From NCBI GenBank assembly GCA_030248135.1, contig JASANC010001836.1:62001-126000 (forward strand): DNA of 64,000 bases, written 5' to 3'. Below are positions 34,301-53,288 of the stretch, piece after piece (within the stretch, counting starts at the first letter, position 1; the number at the start of each line of letters is the position of its first letter). The stretch is from Theristus sp. LFF4_11. Taxonomy: Eukaryota; Nematoda; Chromadorea; Monhysterida; Xyalidae. The notes under the pieces were generated by a model. The model was not told the origin of the DNA, did no database searches, and saw nothing but the letters and a program-made list of their open reading frames with translations. Both the position numbers and the translations under genes were made by a program.

Positions 34301-35094
34301 TAATATTGAAACACCAGCCAGTGACAGCAGTTTGAAAATGGAACCTTTTTTGGCCCACCCTGTATATACCACCATGCACTTTTCATTCTTGTTGTTCGTT
34401 TTCGTTCCGATAACAGAGATAAACCGAATAACAAAACACAGTTTTCAAGAATTTCAAAAGAATAAAAACTCACTACAACCGGCGGCAAACATAACCCAGA
34501 GCAGATGCGGCATGTATAGCAGAACAGCCAAGGCAAGCAACACTGGCAACAGTTGCGTTTGCTCGTTTTCTTGTTGTTGATTGCTCGGGGTGAAGTCCTC
34601 CCTCAACACGAAGTATCTTGCAGTCGCTTCGCACGTCTCCAGGGTGTACCGGGTCATTTCGTGGGAGAACTCAGGTGGCACAGCGCAGGACAAAGGCTGC
34701 ATTGCGATTGTTTTCACGGTTTTCAATTTGAAACTTAAAATCAGCAAACGAACGAACCATTTCTGTAAATAATGTTGTCGTTCAGACGTTTTCAGTTCAT
34801 CAGTTTATGAATTTTTGCAAACATTGAGCAAAGTTTTGCAATCAAGCATTCGATCAAGAAAAAGTAACAAACATTTTCGACCGTGTGGGTATTCGAGTTG
34901 TCATGTTATCCAAAGCCCAAAAATACTTTCTGAACTTTTTTTTGTCTTACCTGTCTGACAACTGAAAAGAGTAGCAAAATTGCAACGGCAATCAGCAGCA
35001 GTAGTGGTGTGGCGACCGAAATGAGCCAATCAGAAAAATCTCGATAGCCTGCCAGAGGCCAGAATCGAGCCATGACTTTCGAATTCACGTTCAA
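31340..35094 (-). CDS. Innexin (gap-junction channel subunit), six exons
   Basis: Innexins form gap junctions and hemichannels in protostomes: four-pass plasma-membrane proteins with two conserved cysteines in each extracellular loop. Exons: 34951-35094, 34480-34696, 33070-33290, 32749-32895, 32500-32634, 31340-31564. Phases match and the sum is 363 codons (362 residues), typical for the family. The first loop has PLSCAVPPEF...LETC with 17 residues between the cysteines. The second has LCDFSVR...QRHTVHC with 16 between. Both spacings are those of innexins. TM2 has the family proline context (YMPHLLW), and TM4 follows SPLN. The C-terminal SLDAHTALRAICSDLGKL matches the family's DGVFLLRMI..N.GDL block. 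A second ATG at 35073 is an alternative start. The N terminus is divergent (no YYQW motif), so this is not one of the highly conserved members. Intron 2 contains a mariner-like element and intron 5 a G-rich element. Confidence 0.9.
31803..32258. mobile_element. G-rich inverted-repeat element, TACCGTAT ends
   Basis: It starts TACCGTATTACC and ends GGTAATACGGTA (inverted). Inside are long G runs, two CCCCCATGGGGG palindromes and a unique core (TCATCCATTTAGGGCC...CACTGAATTCGCTGGGTATG) that recurs in inverted orientation at 62.9-63.36 kb. It lies in innexin intron 5. No clear target duplication is seen and the superfamily is unknown. Confidence 0.65.
33451..34362. mobile_element. Tc1/mariner-like foldback element (912 bp)
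   Basis: The ends CAGGGTGGGCCAAAAAAAAG and ...CCTTTTTTGGCCCACCCTG are inverted, with about 150 bp of inverted similarity. TA flanks both ends (33449-33450, 34363-34364). It is in innexin intron 2 and is closely related to 60942-61856, which lies in the opposite orientation. Confidence 0.85.
33987..34142 (+). CDS. 51-residue HTH-like ORF inside mariner-like element
   Basis: ATG 33987 starts MVKWTAEQRVW, then WWEQSESFSAVTRQFRVK and an acidic end DDLDVYEQ before the stop. It has the same length and layout as the ORF at 19199-19354, in a different element, and carries no catalytic domain. It resembles the N-terminal DNA-binding helices of WT.EQR-type transposases. Whether it is translated is unknown. 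Confidence 0.45.
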   Translation: MVKWTAEQRVWCAIWWEQSESFSAVTRQFRVKLIQPLPDESFDDDLDVYEQ

Positions 35095-36283
35095 AATTAT
35101 GAATTTTATCTGGATATATTCAAGTTTATTTGTGCTGAAAATCGATTGATGTTATGACTAATTGATTGGTTGCGGAAAGAATAATCTGACGACACCAAAA
35201 AATGACTCATGACACTTTCTGAAGAAGTCACACATCTACGCATCACAAACATGCAAGATGAGACATGCACTGACAAACAAATATATTGCATTTATAGTTG
35301 TTTCCACAACTGAAAAAAAACGCATGAAAATAAATAGTGCAGCACCACAGGGGCGAGCAGAATGTTTTGAATTTTTCGCAAACGCTGATCATTTTGGCGC
35401 CTTTAGTTCTGTTCAGCACAACTCGCGTTTCAGAGTGGTGAAGAGTGGGGGGGGGGGGGGCAAAAGGCTAAGTGAAGTGTGTGAACGAATGGGGATCACC
35501 TGCAAGGTTGCATTTTCATTTCTGATCCGTGAAACAGCGGCGAACGTGCAGCCAATCAGTTTGCCAAAATTTGAACGACGAATTTGAAGCACAAACACAA
35601 CGAAAAGACAAGTTTGTCAAGACCTTCTTCAGCGAGAAAATTTACGTCAAACAACACAACAGCGGACTAAAGCAGCAAACAACGCGGTGGAGTTACAAAA
35701 AGCTGAAAGTGAAAGTGGCTGAAACCGAAACCTGTTTTTGTCTGTCTGCAAAAATTTTTGGCACCGCACACAAAACTACAAAGTAAATTTGCATAAACTG
35801 CAGTGCAATCTGTTTGAATTTATTGTTATTTTTTACAACGCAGCTTTGTTTCTTGCTAATGCACTGTCAGTGAGGTGCGTTATCGAGTCTAATCAGAGCT
35901 TTTTCAAAATTTTGCAGTTTTCAATCATCAAATGAACGTCTGGAAAGCGAATTAGCATATGCAACTTCTAGTCATTTCGACTGCTCAACTTTAACGTGTT
36001 TTTATATAATGTGACGAAAGTTTCGACTTGCTCAAATTTCGTGAAGTTGTTAAAAAAAACAGCTGCCTTAAACTGAAACGAGCAACACCTGACAAAACTG
36101 GGAACAGACCACACCACAGACTTCAATATTTTTCAAAATTGCTTCAGATGTTTTTGTGTTTCGGAGAAAAAAGGCTTCTTACCGTTTATTTTTATTATCG
36201 CAGCAAATTCTTTGGTCCAGAGACTACAAAACATTATCACAGCTCAAACACCACAGAATAAAAATATGAGAACATGATATCAT
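35095..36283. other. AT-rich space upstream of the innexin
   Basis: Contains a 14-G run (35448-35461) and small chance open frames. No exon with splice signals or coding composition was recognised. The innexin promoter is probably here. Confidence 0.4.
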
Positions 36284-36361
36284 TGCAGCGGGAGTCGAAC
36301 CCGTTGATTGTGCACTCATGCAACGCCCTCCGCGGTTGCGCTAGCGCTACGCAGCTGCTCA
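36284..36361 (-). other. tRNA-like sequence with a perfect B box, probably decayed
   Basis: On the minus strand GGTTCGACTCC is a consensus B box, and GTAGCGCTAGCGCAACCGCG upstream resembles an A box and D arm. GCAGC near the 5' end can pair with GCTGC after the T arm. The anticodon stem does not form convincingly, so this is more likely a tRNA-derived repeat or pseudogene than a working tRNA. The 3' end of the neighbouring type II membrane protein frame reads straight into it. Confidence 0.4.
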
Positions 36362-37627
36362 TAGAGTGGCCGCTCGTCCGCTAGCAGCGTTACGGTCCTG
36401 GTGTGCAAAATGACACCAAGATTGCCGACATGAGAAAGCATTGGGGTCCTTTTTGTCACGCGAAGGCCAGGCAGATAGCCTGAATGGTCCTCGTTTAGGA
36501 TTTCGTGAGTCAACAGAACCACTCCACCCAATGGGAGGGTGCCGAACATTTCCTAAAATAAACAAATTAATTTGGATAGAGAATTTTTCACAAACATATT
36601 AAAAATGTTCAAAAAAATCCATTGCATTCCAAAAATTAAAAAAACGCAGAAAAAAATAAGCGGAGCACCATGCAAACTTTAGCTAGCATGGCTGCGTTAT
36701 ACATTTGGCATGGAATAGATTTTGGAATTGTCTTTGAAATGGCATGGATTAATGGATTTCGGCACTCAGCACTCAGGGTCAGAAGTAAAATCAGAATACT
36801 CAATTGAGCACACATAATTGCAAAATTTGTAAGCTTTCAATTTCTTTATTTCCAGTTACGCAGACAAAAGTGTTATCCCAAATTCGATTCGCACCTGTGT
36901 GAATTGCTCTCTCAGTCTGTCGATAGCCCTCAACCAACAGAGCCACGTGCCGGTTGCTCCTTTGTCGACGTACTCCGCAGGGTTGGCGAGAAGGTGCAGA
37001 TAGGGCAGGGTGTTCAGCTCGGGGTTGTCGAGCACTTCGCGAACTGGGTTGCTGTAAAGGAAGGGAGGGTACACATTCGACGTGCAAAAGCGGCGTTTCA
37101 GGGACAGTAAAGACGGAATGCAACTGGCGTACTCTGCTGCTAATCAGCGCAACGGGGCCAATAATCCGCCAGATACATACTACAAGACGCAAATCACGTT
37201 TATAATGCGTTCAATCGCTAGCAGTCAGCAACAGTTGCTCAATATCAGCAGATGCCCACTGTCGTGTTCACCTGAACTTGTCGCCCTCCTCCACAACGAC
37301 CCACAGTTTCGGCCTGCCCGGCAGCAAACGTCCGCGTGTCAGTGCCTGTGCCAAGCGTTTCAACGCCGTACGCATTTGCGTCTCATTGTCCCGCTTTGTT
37401 TCTGTCGTCACCGGAGTGACCCAAACGACGAATTCGCCCGTTCGCGTCGACCCATCCAGGTAGTCCGGCACATTGTAGGGAATTCGAATCAATACGATGT
37501 ACACGACAAGCGCATACAAGGGAAGCAGAATCAGCAGCGCAGCGGGTACGACCATTGGGCACGGGCACATCGCTTTGTAGTAGGTGCTCCATGGCACTTT
37601 ACGGGGCTTCAACTCAGAGTAATCCAT
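36316..37627 (-). CDS. Type II membrane protein resembling GT43 glucuronosyltransferase
   Basis: Exons 37272-37627, 36895-37051 and 36316-36552 have matching phases and give 249 residues. There is a short cytosolic N terminus, one membrane segment (VVPAALLILLPLYALVVYIV) and then a lumenal region. FVVWVTPVTTETKR, PKLWVVVEEGD, VREVLDNPELN, and KGATGTWLCWLRAI line up with the N-terminal half of beta-1,3-glucuronosyltransferases (VTPTY.R..Q, L.WIVVEDA, RG..QRN..L.WLR), which act in the Golgi on proteoglycan linkers. The metal-binding DDD motif and the middle of the fold are not seen between exons 2 and 3. Either an exon is missed or the enzyme is degenerate. The third exon (EMFGTLPLGGVV...HTRTVTL) matches weakly. 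The frame ends inside a tRNA-like sequence. Confidence 0.45.
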
Positions 37628-40600
37628 GTTGTTGTCAGAGGATTTTCAGGTACATTTTGTTTTTTCAGAAGATTTTTTTGGAAACTTGACAGATTCTGGA
37701 AGCAAGCAAATGAAAAATTTCCAAGCAGAATCGGTGCAAAATATACCTGTGGATACAATTGTACGTTTTCATGTCTGCGAAACACTTTCCAACAACACTG
37801 CTTTTATTTGGTCTCGCTCGATAGATCAATTTGGTATTACTTTTTCTCACAAACATGCCGTTAGCCGAACCCAGACAAAACGCAATCTCTGAATGCAAAA
37901 AAACACGGCAAAATTGCAAGCTTCATGCTGAATAGCTTTCAGTGGCGGTAATAATTTTGATTTTCGGTTCGATCTAGCTACAAACTATCAAAAAAGCTTT
38001 GTCATTGGACCGTTGGTTGGCAACCGCGAGGATGGATAAGCTTATATGAGGGGATAAAAGTATGACGTGTGTTATAATGAAGATACGGTCCATGGACCAG
38101 AGCTACGTATTGATTTTTCATCGATCATAACAAATAAGTTTTGATTAAAAGTGTCTATTTCGTCAGTTTCGATTTCAGCAGTTTTGGGATTTTTTGCAAA
38201 GCAAGCTGATAATGAAAACAAGCGACTTACCGTGATAATCCAGCTGAGTTTGCTAAAAAATGTGAGAATAGCAGATTTGGCAGTTGGACTCCGATTGCGT
38301 TGAAGTGCAGCCCATTAGCCCAGTGTGTGGCCTGATGATATGCACATTTTCCTGTTTTCTGTTATCATGCAAGCTCACACCAGGCTCAGAAGCGAGCATT
38401 GCGACGAATTATTTTATTTTATTTTTTAAACTTTTTGTTTAAACTCTGGTGGTTTCAGAACCGAACGAACATGCAAGCTATCACAGTTTGCATGATTGCG
38501 TGTTTTAATTCAAGGTTTTCCGTCTTTGTCGTTCCTTTGCAACTACTGTCGGGACAAAATGGACCATTTAGACAAAAAAACAACAAAAAGTGATAAGAAT
38601 TACAAGTTCGAAAACACGGAAAAACTTCTTCGTGCAATATAGTACACGAGTTTTTTTGTCTCAGCCGGTAAAAAGGTGTCATCAAATCTGAAATTTAACA
38701 TGTGGAATAAAAAGCGTATTTTGTTGAGACGCCGTGTGATAAAGTTGTATCATTGTCTGGACACTTTTTCAAAGCAAGACATCAGTTTGCTGATAAAAAT
38801 GGAACTTTTCAAATTGAAGGTATGTCAATCAGAACATTTTGGGGCAGCTATTTTTTGCGTCTCCACCGCAAAAAATGCCTACATAAAACTGATAAGAATG
38901 CTCTGTCACCTTTCCTTTTGCGACTGTGGTTTCACCACTGAACCTGAACCGAAACAGTGACTAGTTGTTTTCGTCGGTCACAGCTTCTGTTGTGTGTAAT
39001 CAAAGAAACAAAGAATTTCCATGTTGAGGTTGTAATTCCCATGCCAAGTGCTGAAACTTTCAACGAATAGAAAGAACTCTGCTGAAACGTTGACACATCA
39101 CACAAGCTATAAATACTGTGCAGCCACATAAATACAGCTTACAAATAAAGGCGCATTCATACAGTTTGAATTAATAGCTGCCCAGCGAGCAACGAAACTA
39201 TGCTTTTGCGAACGCGTAAAACGCCGCAGAGCTACGCAGCACCTGTTGCGTGCGCTAATGATGCAAACGAATTCGTAAGCCCCAGTAGCTGTGGGGGTAG
39301 CTGCGTGATTTACCGAATGCGATTTGTGCAATTATTGCCCGCAGAGGCGCCGCGTAGTTGCACGTTTTGTGCATTCAAAAAGTGTTTTTAGCTGCCGCAT
39401 TGCTGTGCTTCGCATACGCGCACATTTGCAAAAATGATCACCTGTCCCGCTAGCATTCCATGTGAAGCATTAATACCATTGTTCTGGTTTGGATGGGAAA
39501 AAATCTGCATTGAGCAGCAGTGGGAAAACAATGCAGCGCACCAATGGCGACACAATTGACAACGCGCACACAAATACGAGCACTTTCTGGAGAGTTGTTT
39601 TTGAATTTGGTGTTTTCTGTTTCTTGACCGCAAATATGGTTTGTTTTTGAAGCACCTAAACGCCTATTCCAGAGTATTTGACTGAGTCGATTTTTTACTC
39701 AATTAGACAAGAAGAGTTTTTGCTTTGTGTCAGCGCGCAGGCCATGGCGCCCCTGGCAAACGAAATCATTTTGAAATGAGCACCAGCTTCAGTTCTTCCC
39801 TCACTGAAATATTTGTTGTATTTGTCCAGTAAAACTTGGCACACACATGATCAGATTCTGGTTAGTGTTGCACCGTTGCACGAACGTTTTTCAGCTAGCG
39901 AAAACAACCAACGGGTGCACGAGCAATTGCATCGAGCGCCCTCGGTCAAACTGAACGAACAGCTCACTGCTGAGCCACCCGTCTTTGACATATGGCACAC
40001 ATAAAAAGTTCGGTGAATTTCTGTGAATCTTTTGTCGTCACCCGATTCTGGCATCATGGTTGACCGAATACAAGAAAATAATCAGATGTTCGCGGACTGG
40101 ACTGATCGATCATACCGAACAGAGCACGAAACGCAAAACTCAACTCAACGCCTAAAAGTTTTTTTTTGTGAAAAAAAATTGAAAAAACAATTGAAAAACA
40201 ATGACTTTAAATTTAAAAAAGCAAAAAAATATAATATGCTCTGAGAATGCTATTCTTGCTCCGTTTTTTGGATAGTTAAACCTTTAAAACTTCTTTGAAA
40301 ATGCCTTGGAAAAGTAGTTTGTTTGTCAAAAATCTTACAGACTGCATTTGGACTTGGACAACATTTTGAATTCAATGAAGTTTTTGAGTATCGCAAAAGC
40401 TTGGATGTCCATCCGGACTCCGGAGTATAGTTTTTCTGATTTTCTGAAGCTAAAAATCTAAATTCTGAACACTGAAAAAGCTGTTGGCATCTGATGGCCA
40501 TTCCGTGCCACTGCCGTGCAATGCAGAACACTTGTCACACATGCCCAGCGTCATAGTGATGTTTCACGGCAACACTGGGTGTTTTGATCAACAACACCTG

Positions 40601-41598
40601 CTCATTTGCTTCACCAGCTGTGCGCTTTTTTACTTCCAGATCTATAAAGTTATACGTAAAGAAGTCTGGCGGGAATTTTTCTTCGGCACAGTTTGCAACT
40701 TTGGCAGGTCTCTTCGTGTGCACAGTATCAAGTTTGCAGCATGTATGTTCGTTGCTGCAGGACAGCGACTAAATTTTGAAAACGCGCGCAGGTCCATATT
40801 CAGCCATATAATGCGTGATGCGCTTTCCGCTCGCTTCGCTCGCTCGCGCATCCGCATGATTAGTTTGACGGCGCGTAAATAATTTCTCTAGAACGCGCAC
40901 GCACTGTGCAGCTGTGCTGCAGCTAGAAGCACGTTCCGAATGCATAAAAAGCCGCATAGCTACGGAGCAGTTGTTGGGTGCGCTGATGAACTTTGCGAAC
41001 ACGTGTTGTTGCGTAGCAGCCCCATAGCTGCATGCGCCTTGCGAATGCGTAAAAATCGCATAGCTATCATTCACCTGTTGGGGGCGCTAATGAAACAACG
41101 CGAACGCGTTTTGCAGTGTTTAATAGCCGCGCGTGTTTAAAAAACATTGTATGAATGCCGCTTAACTTAGCGAATATCTCAGGCCGTTATGGGGGAGATC
41201 CACAGAAAACGATGATGTTTCACCATTCAGACGGATGGCTCACTGTGTCATGCAGAGAGTACGGTACTCGTGTCGATCCTACTTTTACCTTCGTGGTCGT
41301 CAAAAAGTTACTTGACAGAATTACAATGAGAAGAAAAAGTTAAGAAAAAAACTAGGAAGATCATCGATGATCATCATCATTTATCTGATCTTTTTTAAAG
41401 ACCAGAACCGACTGATACAGTCAAGCAATTTTGTAAAAACACACAGGTTCAACAGTTTTGATTTTATAAAAACACACAGGTTTTGAAAAGCACAACAGTT
41501 TTGACTAGTTATGGCAGAAGTAACCGTAACAAAAGTTTTGACTAGTTATAGCAGTAGTAAACGTTCGTGTGGTATAAAAACCAAGTTCGTAATAGCAA
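37628..41598. other. Gene-poor AT-rich stretch
   Basis: No exon with both coding composition and splice signals was found. GC-rich blocks are limited to the dispersed repeats at 39175-39395 and 40930-41140. The frame at 41155-41343 (62 codons) has no recognisable domain. Confidence 0.4.
39175..41140. repeat. Dispersed GCGAANGCGTAAAA repeat blocks
   Basis: Related blocks of about 100 bp occur near 39204-39275, 40934-41015 and 41038-41130. Each has (C/G)GAA(T/C)GC(G/A)TAAAA, CGCA.AGCTA, a (C/A)CTGTTG.G(T/G)GCGCT(A/G)ATGA block and then GCGAACACG or similar. The last two lie about 104 bp apart in tandem. CG-rich; function and element type unknown. Confidence 0.45.
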
Positions 41599-41765
41599 GA
41601 ACTTGTAACAGTAGAAAAACAGTAAAAAAAGAACAAGCAAGAACTTGTAACAGTAGAAAAACAGTAAAAAAGAACAAGCAAGAACTTGTAACAGTAGAAA
41701 AACAGTAAAAAAGAACAAGCAAGAACTTGTAACAGTAAAAAAAAACAGTAAAAAAAGAACAAGAA
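41599..41765. repeat. 41-bp tandem repeat, four copies
   Basis: Units of about 41 bp beginning GAACTTGTAACAGTAGAAAA start at 41599, 41641, 41682 and 41723. They are followed by degenerate AAC/AAG-rich sequence. Several frames stay open through it only because of the repeat. Confidence 0.85.
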
Positions 41766-41849
41766 CAAGTAAAAGCAAAAACAAGCAAGCAAGTATCAAA
41801 CCAGTGAATAAATAAAAATATATAAAAATCAAAATATCAGTATGAAACA

Positions 41850-42160
41850 ATGCCGCCGATCACGATCAGCTGCACTGCGCAATCAGCCGTGATGACTGCG
41901 CAGGTGTGGCGGCTGCTGTTTGTTGCGTCCGCGGAGTTCGGTCATGCGGCCGCGCGTGTCGCCAGAGGCCGATGGCTGCGCACTGGCACTGTGCACTGCG
42001 CACGTGCTCGCGTGCTCACGATTGCGCTCGACGTGTGTGTGTGCATTGTGTGCACTGACTGGGCGACACACACACGCGCAAAACTCTGCGCTGTTCGATG
42101 GCACCACGTCCGATGGCAAACGGCCACTCGCTGCGGACGCTGCAATAAAACACAATGAAA
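41850..42160. other. GC-rich island of unknown role
   Basis: About 300 bp of GC-rich DNA with GTGCACTGCGCA-type palindromes and TGTGTG/CACACA runs stand out from AT-rich flanks. Frames are open on both strands but none matches a known protein and splice signals are unclear. It could be an exon, a promoter or a repeat. Confidence 0.3.
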
Positions 42161-42410
42161 TGCACGTGCACAATAAACGATGTGCGTACAAACTGAATGC
42201 GCATAATGCCACTATCCACTGTGAACAAATAGGAAAATTTTCACAAAAAAACGATCCGTTCGTCAAAGCGTCAGATCGTTGCTTGACACTGAAAAACCAA
42301 ATCAACAGTGGTGTGAGAAAGCCAGGCAATCAGGTGCTTGGCTAAAGCAGCTCGGTGCAGCCGACCAGCGTGCCGCATTCAAAATGCCAGAACGCACATA
42401 TTGTTCATGT

Positions 42411-50086
<7,676 letters not shown>

Positions 50087-50761
50087 CGCATACTTGGAAA
50101 ATGAGATTAAAACGTGTTGCCCATAAGGGCGGTACAGGTCCCGGCCCATCGCTAAATTTTGATATTTCGAGTTTTTATGCCCAAACCAACCTACTAGGGT
50201 ACGCATACCAATTTTTAGCCCAAAACTCTAACCCTAGGGCTCACTACAGTCAAATTTAGATTTTGGCCGATTTTTGGTCAATTTTTACTTTTGCCAGAAA
50301 AACGATCTGTTTGGGTTTTGGGGGGTTCAAATCAAAAATCCAACTTTACCACATTGTTCAGCGTTTTTTTCCTAGGTATGTACCGTATTTTTCAGACCTT
50401 GCACTCAAAAGTCAGTTTGAGCCCGAAAGTCAGAAGTTTTTCAACACAAATTCGCTCATAACCCTCAGGACCACAGGATTGGTGCCAAAAGATAGCCCAG
50501 ATTCTCCGCTACAACATGCAAACAAAATTTGCCGGGGCAATAACTTCATAAGTTTGTGGCAAACCAACTTTTGTTGTCGACCCCCAATAAAAAACGCGAA
50601 ATATATAGTTTTTCAAGCAATTGCGTTGAAAATGTGCGTAGAAATGCTAATAATAAAACTGATACTAGTGTTTTCGGATACGTAGAATCTAATGGTAATA
50701 ACTATTTACCACTAACTTGTTGCAAAAACGTTTATTTTTGCAACTATTACATGCATAATTA

Positions 50762-52455
50762 CAGGGTGATCCAAAAGAACTACACAATAAGAATCAGCTC
50801 TAGATCGCCAATGGGTTATTAGTTTAAGTTGAATTTTTAACCAGTTATCAAATATAACTTGTCATTTTTTTGTGTTAAATTTTTAGAATAATTGGTCTAC
50901 CTTTTAGCGAATGCGAAACAAAATCATGAAAACGCGAAAAAACTGAATTTTTGCGCTAATTACAGTACGTTGCGCTTAGCGCACGTTCACCGCCCAGCGC
51001 TCAAGGAGATGTTTCAGTTTTCTGCTGTGAAATTTTGTTGCTTTTCTTTCAGGATGCAGAGAGAACAATGCTGGATTTGTTTGTTGATTGTTTTTTGCTT
51101 CGGTTGAAGCAGTAAAAAATCAAAATCCACTACATTTTTAGTCCGGGTCGGGTCGTAAACACGGGTCAAAAGGACAATATCCATTCAAAAGTAATAATTG
51201 TATTTCGTGCAGCAGTCACGGGTTACTTGCTAATAAAAATTAAAAAGAAACTATGTGAAAAGGGTATCTTGGTATATGCAGGATGATCCAAAAAACTACA
51301 CGATAAGAACCGCCTTAGCTCGCCAACGGGTGGATACTTGGGCTAAAATTTTTATCACACATCATTTTCTCGTTTTTGTGTTAAAATTTCAGACGAATTG
51401 GTCCACCCTATAATGAGTGCGGAACGAAATAGTAAAAACGCGAAAAAATGATTTACAAAGTAACATTTACAAAAACAAATACAAGGTGAAGCAAAAAAAG
51501 TTCCAACTTCAAAATGCTCTCACTGGCTTGTGCTGAGATGTTTCGAGCTGAAAATTGGAGCACTATTAAAAGGCTTTGAGAGTTTTTCGATCAATTTTTA
51601 AGGTATGTTGCAACTATCACTCACTACAGCAGAATATTGACAGCTCTGATGTTTCATTTCAAGTCTGAGTGTGCGTGAGCAGTTCTGCTCAGAACAGATG
51701 TAAAATGTTTTTTTTAATTTACACAAATTAGCGCATTTCCACCACCCAGCGCTCAAGAAGATGTTTCCGTTTTCAGCTGTGAATTTTCGTTTATTTAAAA
51801 AAAAACAATTTGCTGATTTTCTGCTGATGACGACGATATTGGCCGACAAGAGCTCGTTTTTCTGTGATAAACACTTCACAGAAATTCGCGTGCCACAACG
51901 AAATTGTTCGGGCATTTGGAGCTGGGTCGGTGCTGCCAAATAAAATTACTGTTGTTGTGCTTTTCGTTTGCTCGTGTGCAAAAACACAAAACTCCCGCTG
52001 CTCAGTGGTCCAGTTCATTTTTTTATAAAATGCATCAAAGTTAGAAAAAAACCGGTGGCTTGGCTCCTGCAACAAAAAAAACAGTGTTTTCAGAGAAAAC
52101 GTGCCAGCATAAATATCAAAAAACAATTCCAGCATCGTTCTCTCTGCATCCTGAAAGAAAAGCAACAAAAATTCACAGCAGAAAACTGAAACATCTCCTT
52201 GAGCGCTGGGTGGTGAACGTGCGCTAAGCGCAACGTACTGTATAATTAGCGCGAAAATTCAATTTTTTTCGCGTTTTCATGATTTTGTTTCGAATTCGTT
52301 AAAAGGTAGACCAATTCTTCTGAAAATTTAACACAAAAAAATGACAAGTTATATTTGATAACTGGTTAAAAGTTCTACCTAAACTATCAACCCATTGGCG
52401 AGCTAGAGCTGATTCTTTTCGTATCACCTTTTTTTGGTTCTTTTGGATCACCCTG
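50762..52455. mobile_element. Inner Tc1/mariner-like foldback inserted at the dyad centre
   Basis: The ends CAGGGTGATCCAAAAGAACT and ...GGTTCTTTTGGATCACCCTG are inverted, with arms of several hundred bp (the block around 50985-51080 is the inverse of 52128-52240). TA flanks both ends (50760-50761, 52456-52457). The insertion site is the exact centre of the outer palindrome (GCATAATTA / TAATTATGC). It contains a fragment related to the 18802-19907 family at about 51480-51640. Confidence 0.8.
51791..52018 (-). CDS. HTH-like ORF of the inner foldback element
   Basis: From ATG 52018 it reads MNWTTEQREFCVFAHEQTKS and later ARTISLWHANFCE...RRHQQKISK. The WTTEQR start and the R.IS.W...F pattern resemble the N-terminal helix-turn-helix of transposases used by elements with CAGGGTG ends. 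About 75 residues, no DDE/D domain. It is a remnant or a DNA-binding mini-protein. Confidence 0.4.
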   Translation of the reverse strand: MNWTTEQREFCVFAHEQTKSTTTVILFGSTDPAPNARTISLWHANFCEVFITEKRALVGQYRRHQQKISKLFFFK

Positions 52456-53288
52456 TAATTATGCTTGTAATAGCTGCAAAATAAGTGTTTTTGCAACAAG
52501 TTAGTGGTAAATAGTTATTACCACTGGATTCTACGTATCCTAAAACATTAGTATCAGTATTATTATTGGCATTTCTACGCACATTTTCAACGCAATTGAT
52601 TGAAAAACTGTATATTTCGCGTTTTTCATGGGGGTCGACGACAAAAGTTGTTTTGCCACAAACTTATGAAGTTATTGCCCCGGCAATTTTTTGGCATGTT
52701 GTAGCGGAGAATCTGGGCTATCTTTTGGCACCACTGAAATTTTCCAGATCCTGTGGTCCTGAGGGTTATGAGCGAATTTGTGTTGAGAAACTTGTGACTT
52801 TCGGGCTCAAACTGACTTTTGAGTGCAAGGTCTGAAAAATACGTTACATACCCAGAAAATTCGCTGAACAACGTGGTAAAGTTGGATTTTTGATTTAAAC
52901 CCCCAAAACCTAAAAAATCGTTTTTCTGACAAAAACCAAAAATTGACCAAAAATCGGCCAAAATCTAAATTTGCCTGTTGTGAGCCCTAGGGTTAGAGCT
53001 TTGGGCTAAAAATTGGTATGCGTAATAAGTACCCTTAGTAGGTTGGTTTGGGCACAAAAACTCGAAATATCAAAATTTAGCGATGGGCCGGGAGCTGTAC
53101 CGCACCTGTACCGCCCTTATGGGCAACACGTTTTAATAGAAAATCACAGAAAGCATCCTGCATTTCGACGCGGTCAACATTACACGCGAAAAAGGACTGA
53201 TCGCTTCAGTGGCGTGCCACTTTTCGCGCGCTTAAATGGACAGTTTTTTTCAAATCAAGCAGCTCTTCACTTCACGCGAATTCATTAC

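Larger units (their letters stand above)
50107..53136. mobile_element. Outer foldback element (arms ~650 bp), TTAA at both ends
   Basis: The sequences 50107-50759 and about 52456-53136 are inverted copies over their whole length. The ends are TTAAAACGTGTTGCCCATAA and its inverse, with TTAA at 50107-50110 and 53133-53136. Without the inner insertion the two arms would meet in an almost perfect palindrome. No coding potential was recognised. TTAA ends recall piggyBac-type targets, but the terminal sequence is not one I recognise. Confidence 0.75.

Noticed and set aside
36284..36361. Functional tRNA gene
   Set aside because: The B box is perfect, but the acceptor and anticodon stems do not pair properly; kept only as a tRNA-like sequence.
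41599..41765. CRISPR-like array
   Set aside because: The 41-bp units are directly adjacent with no unique spacers, and the genome is eukaryotic.
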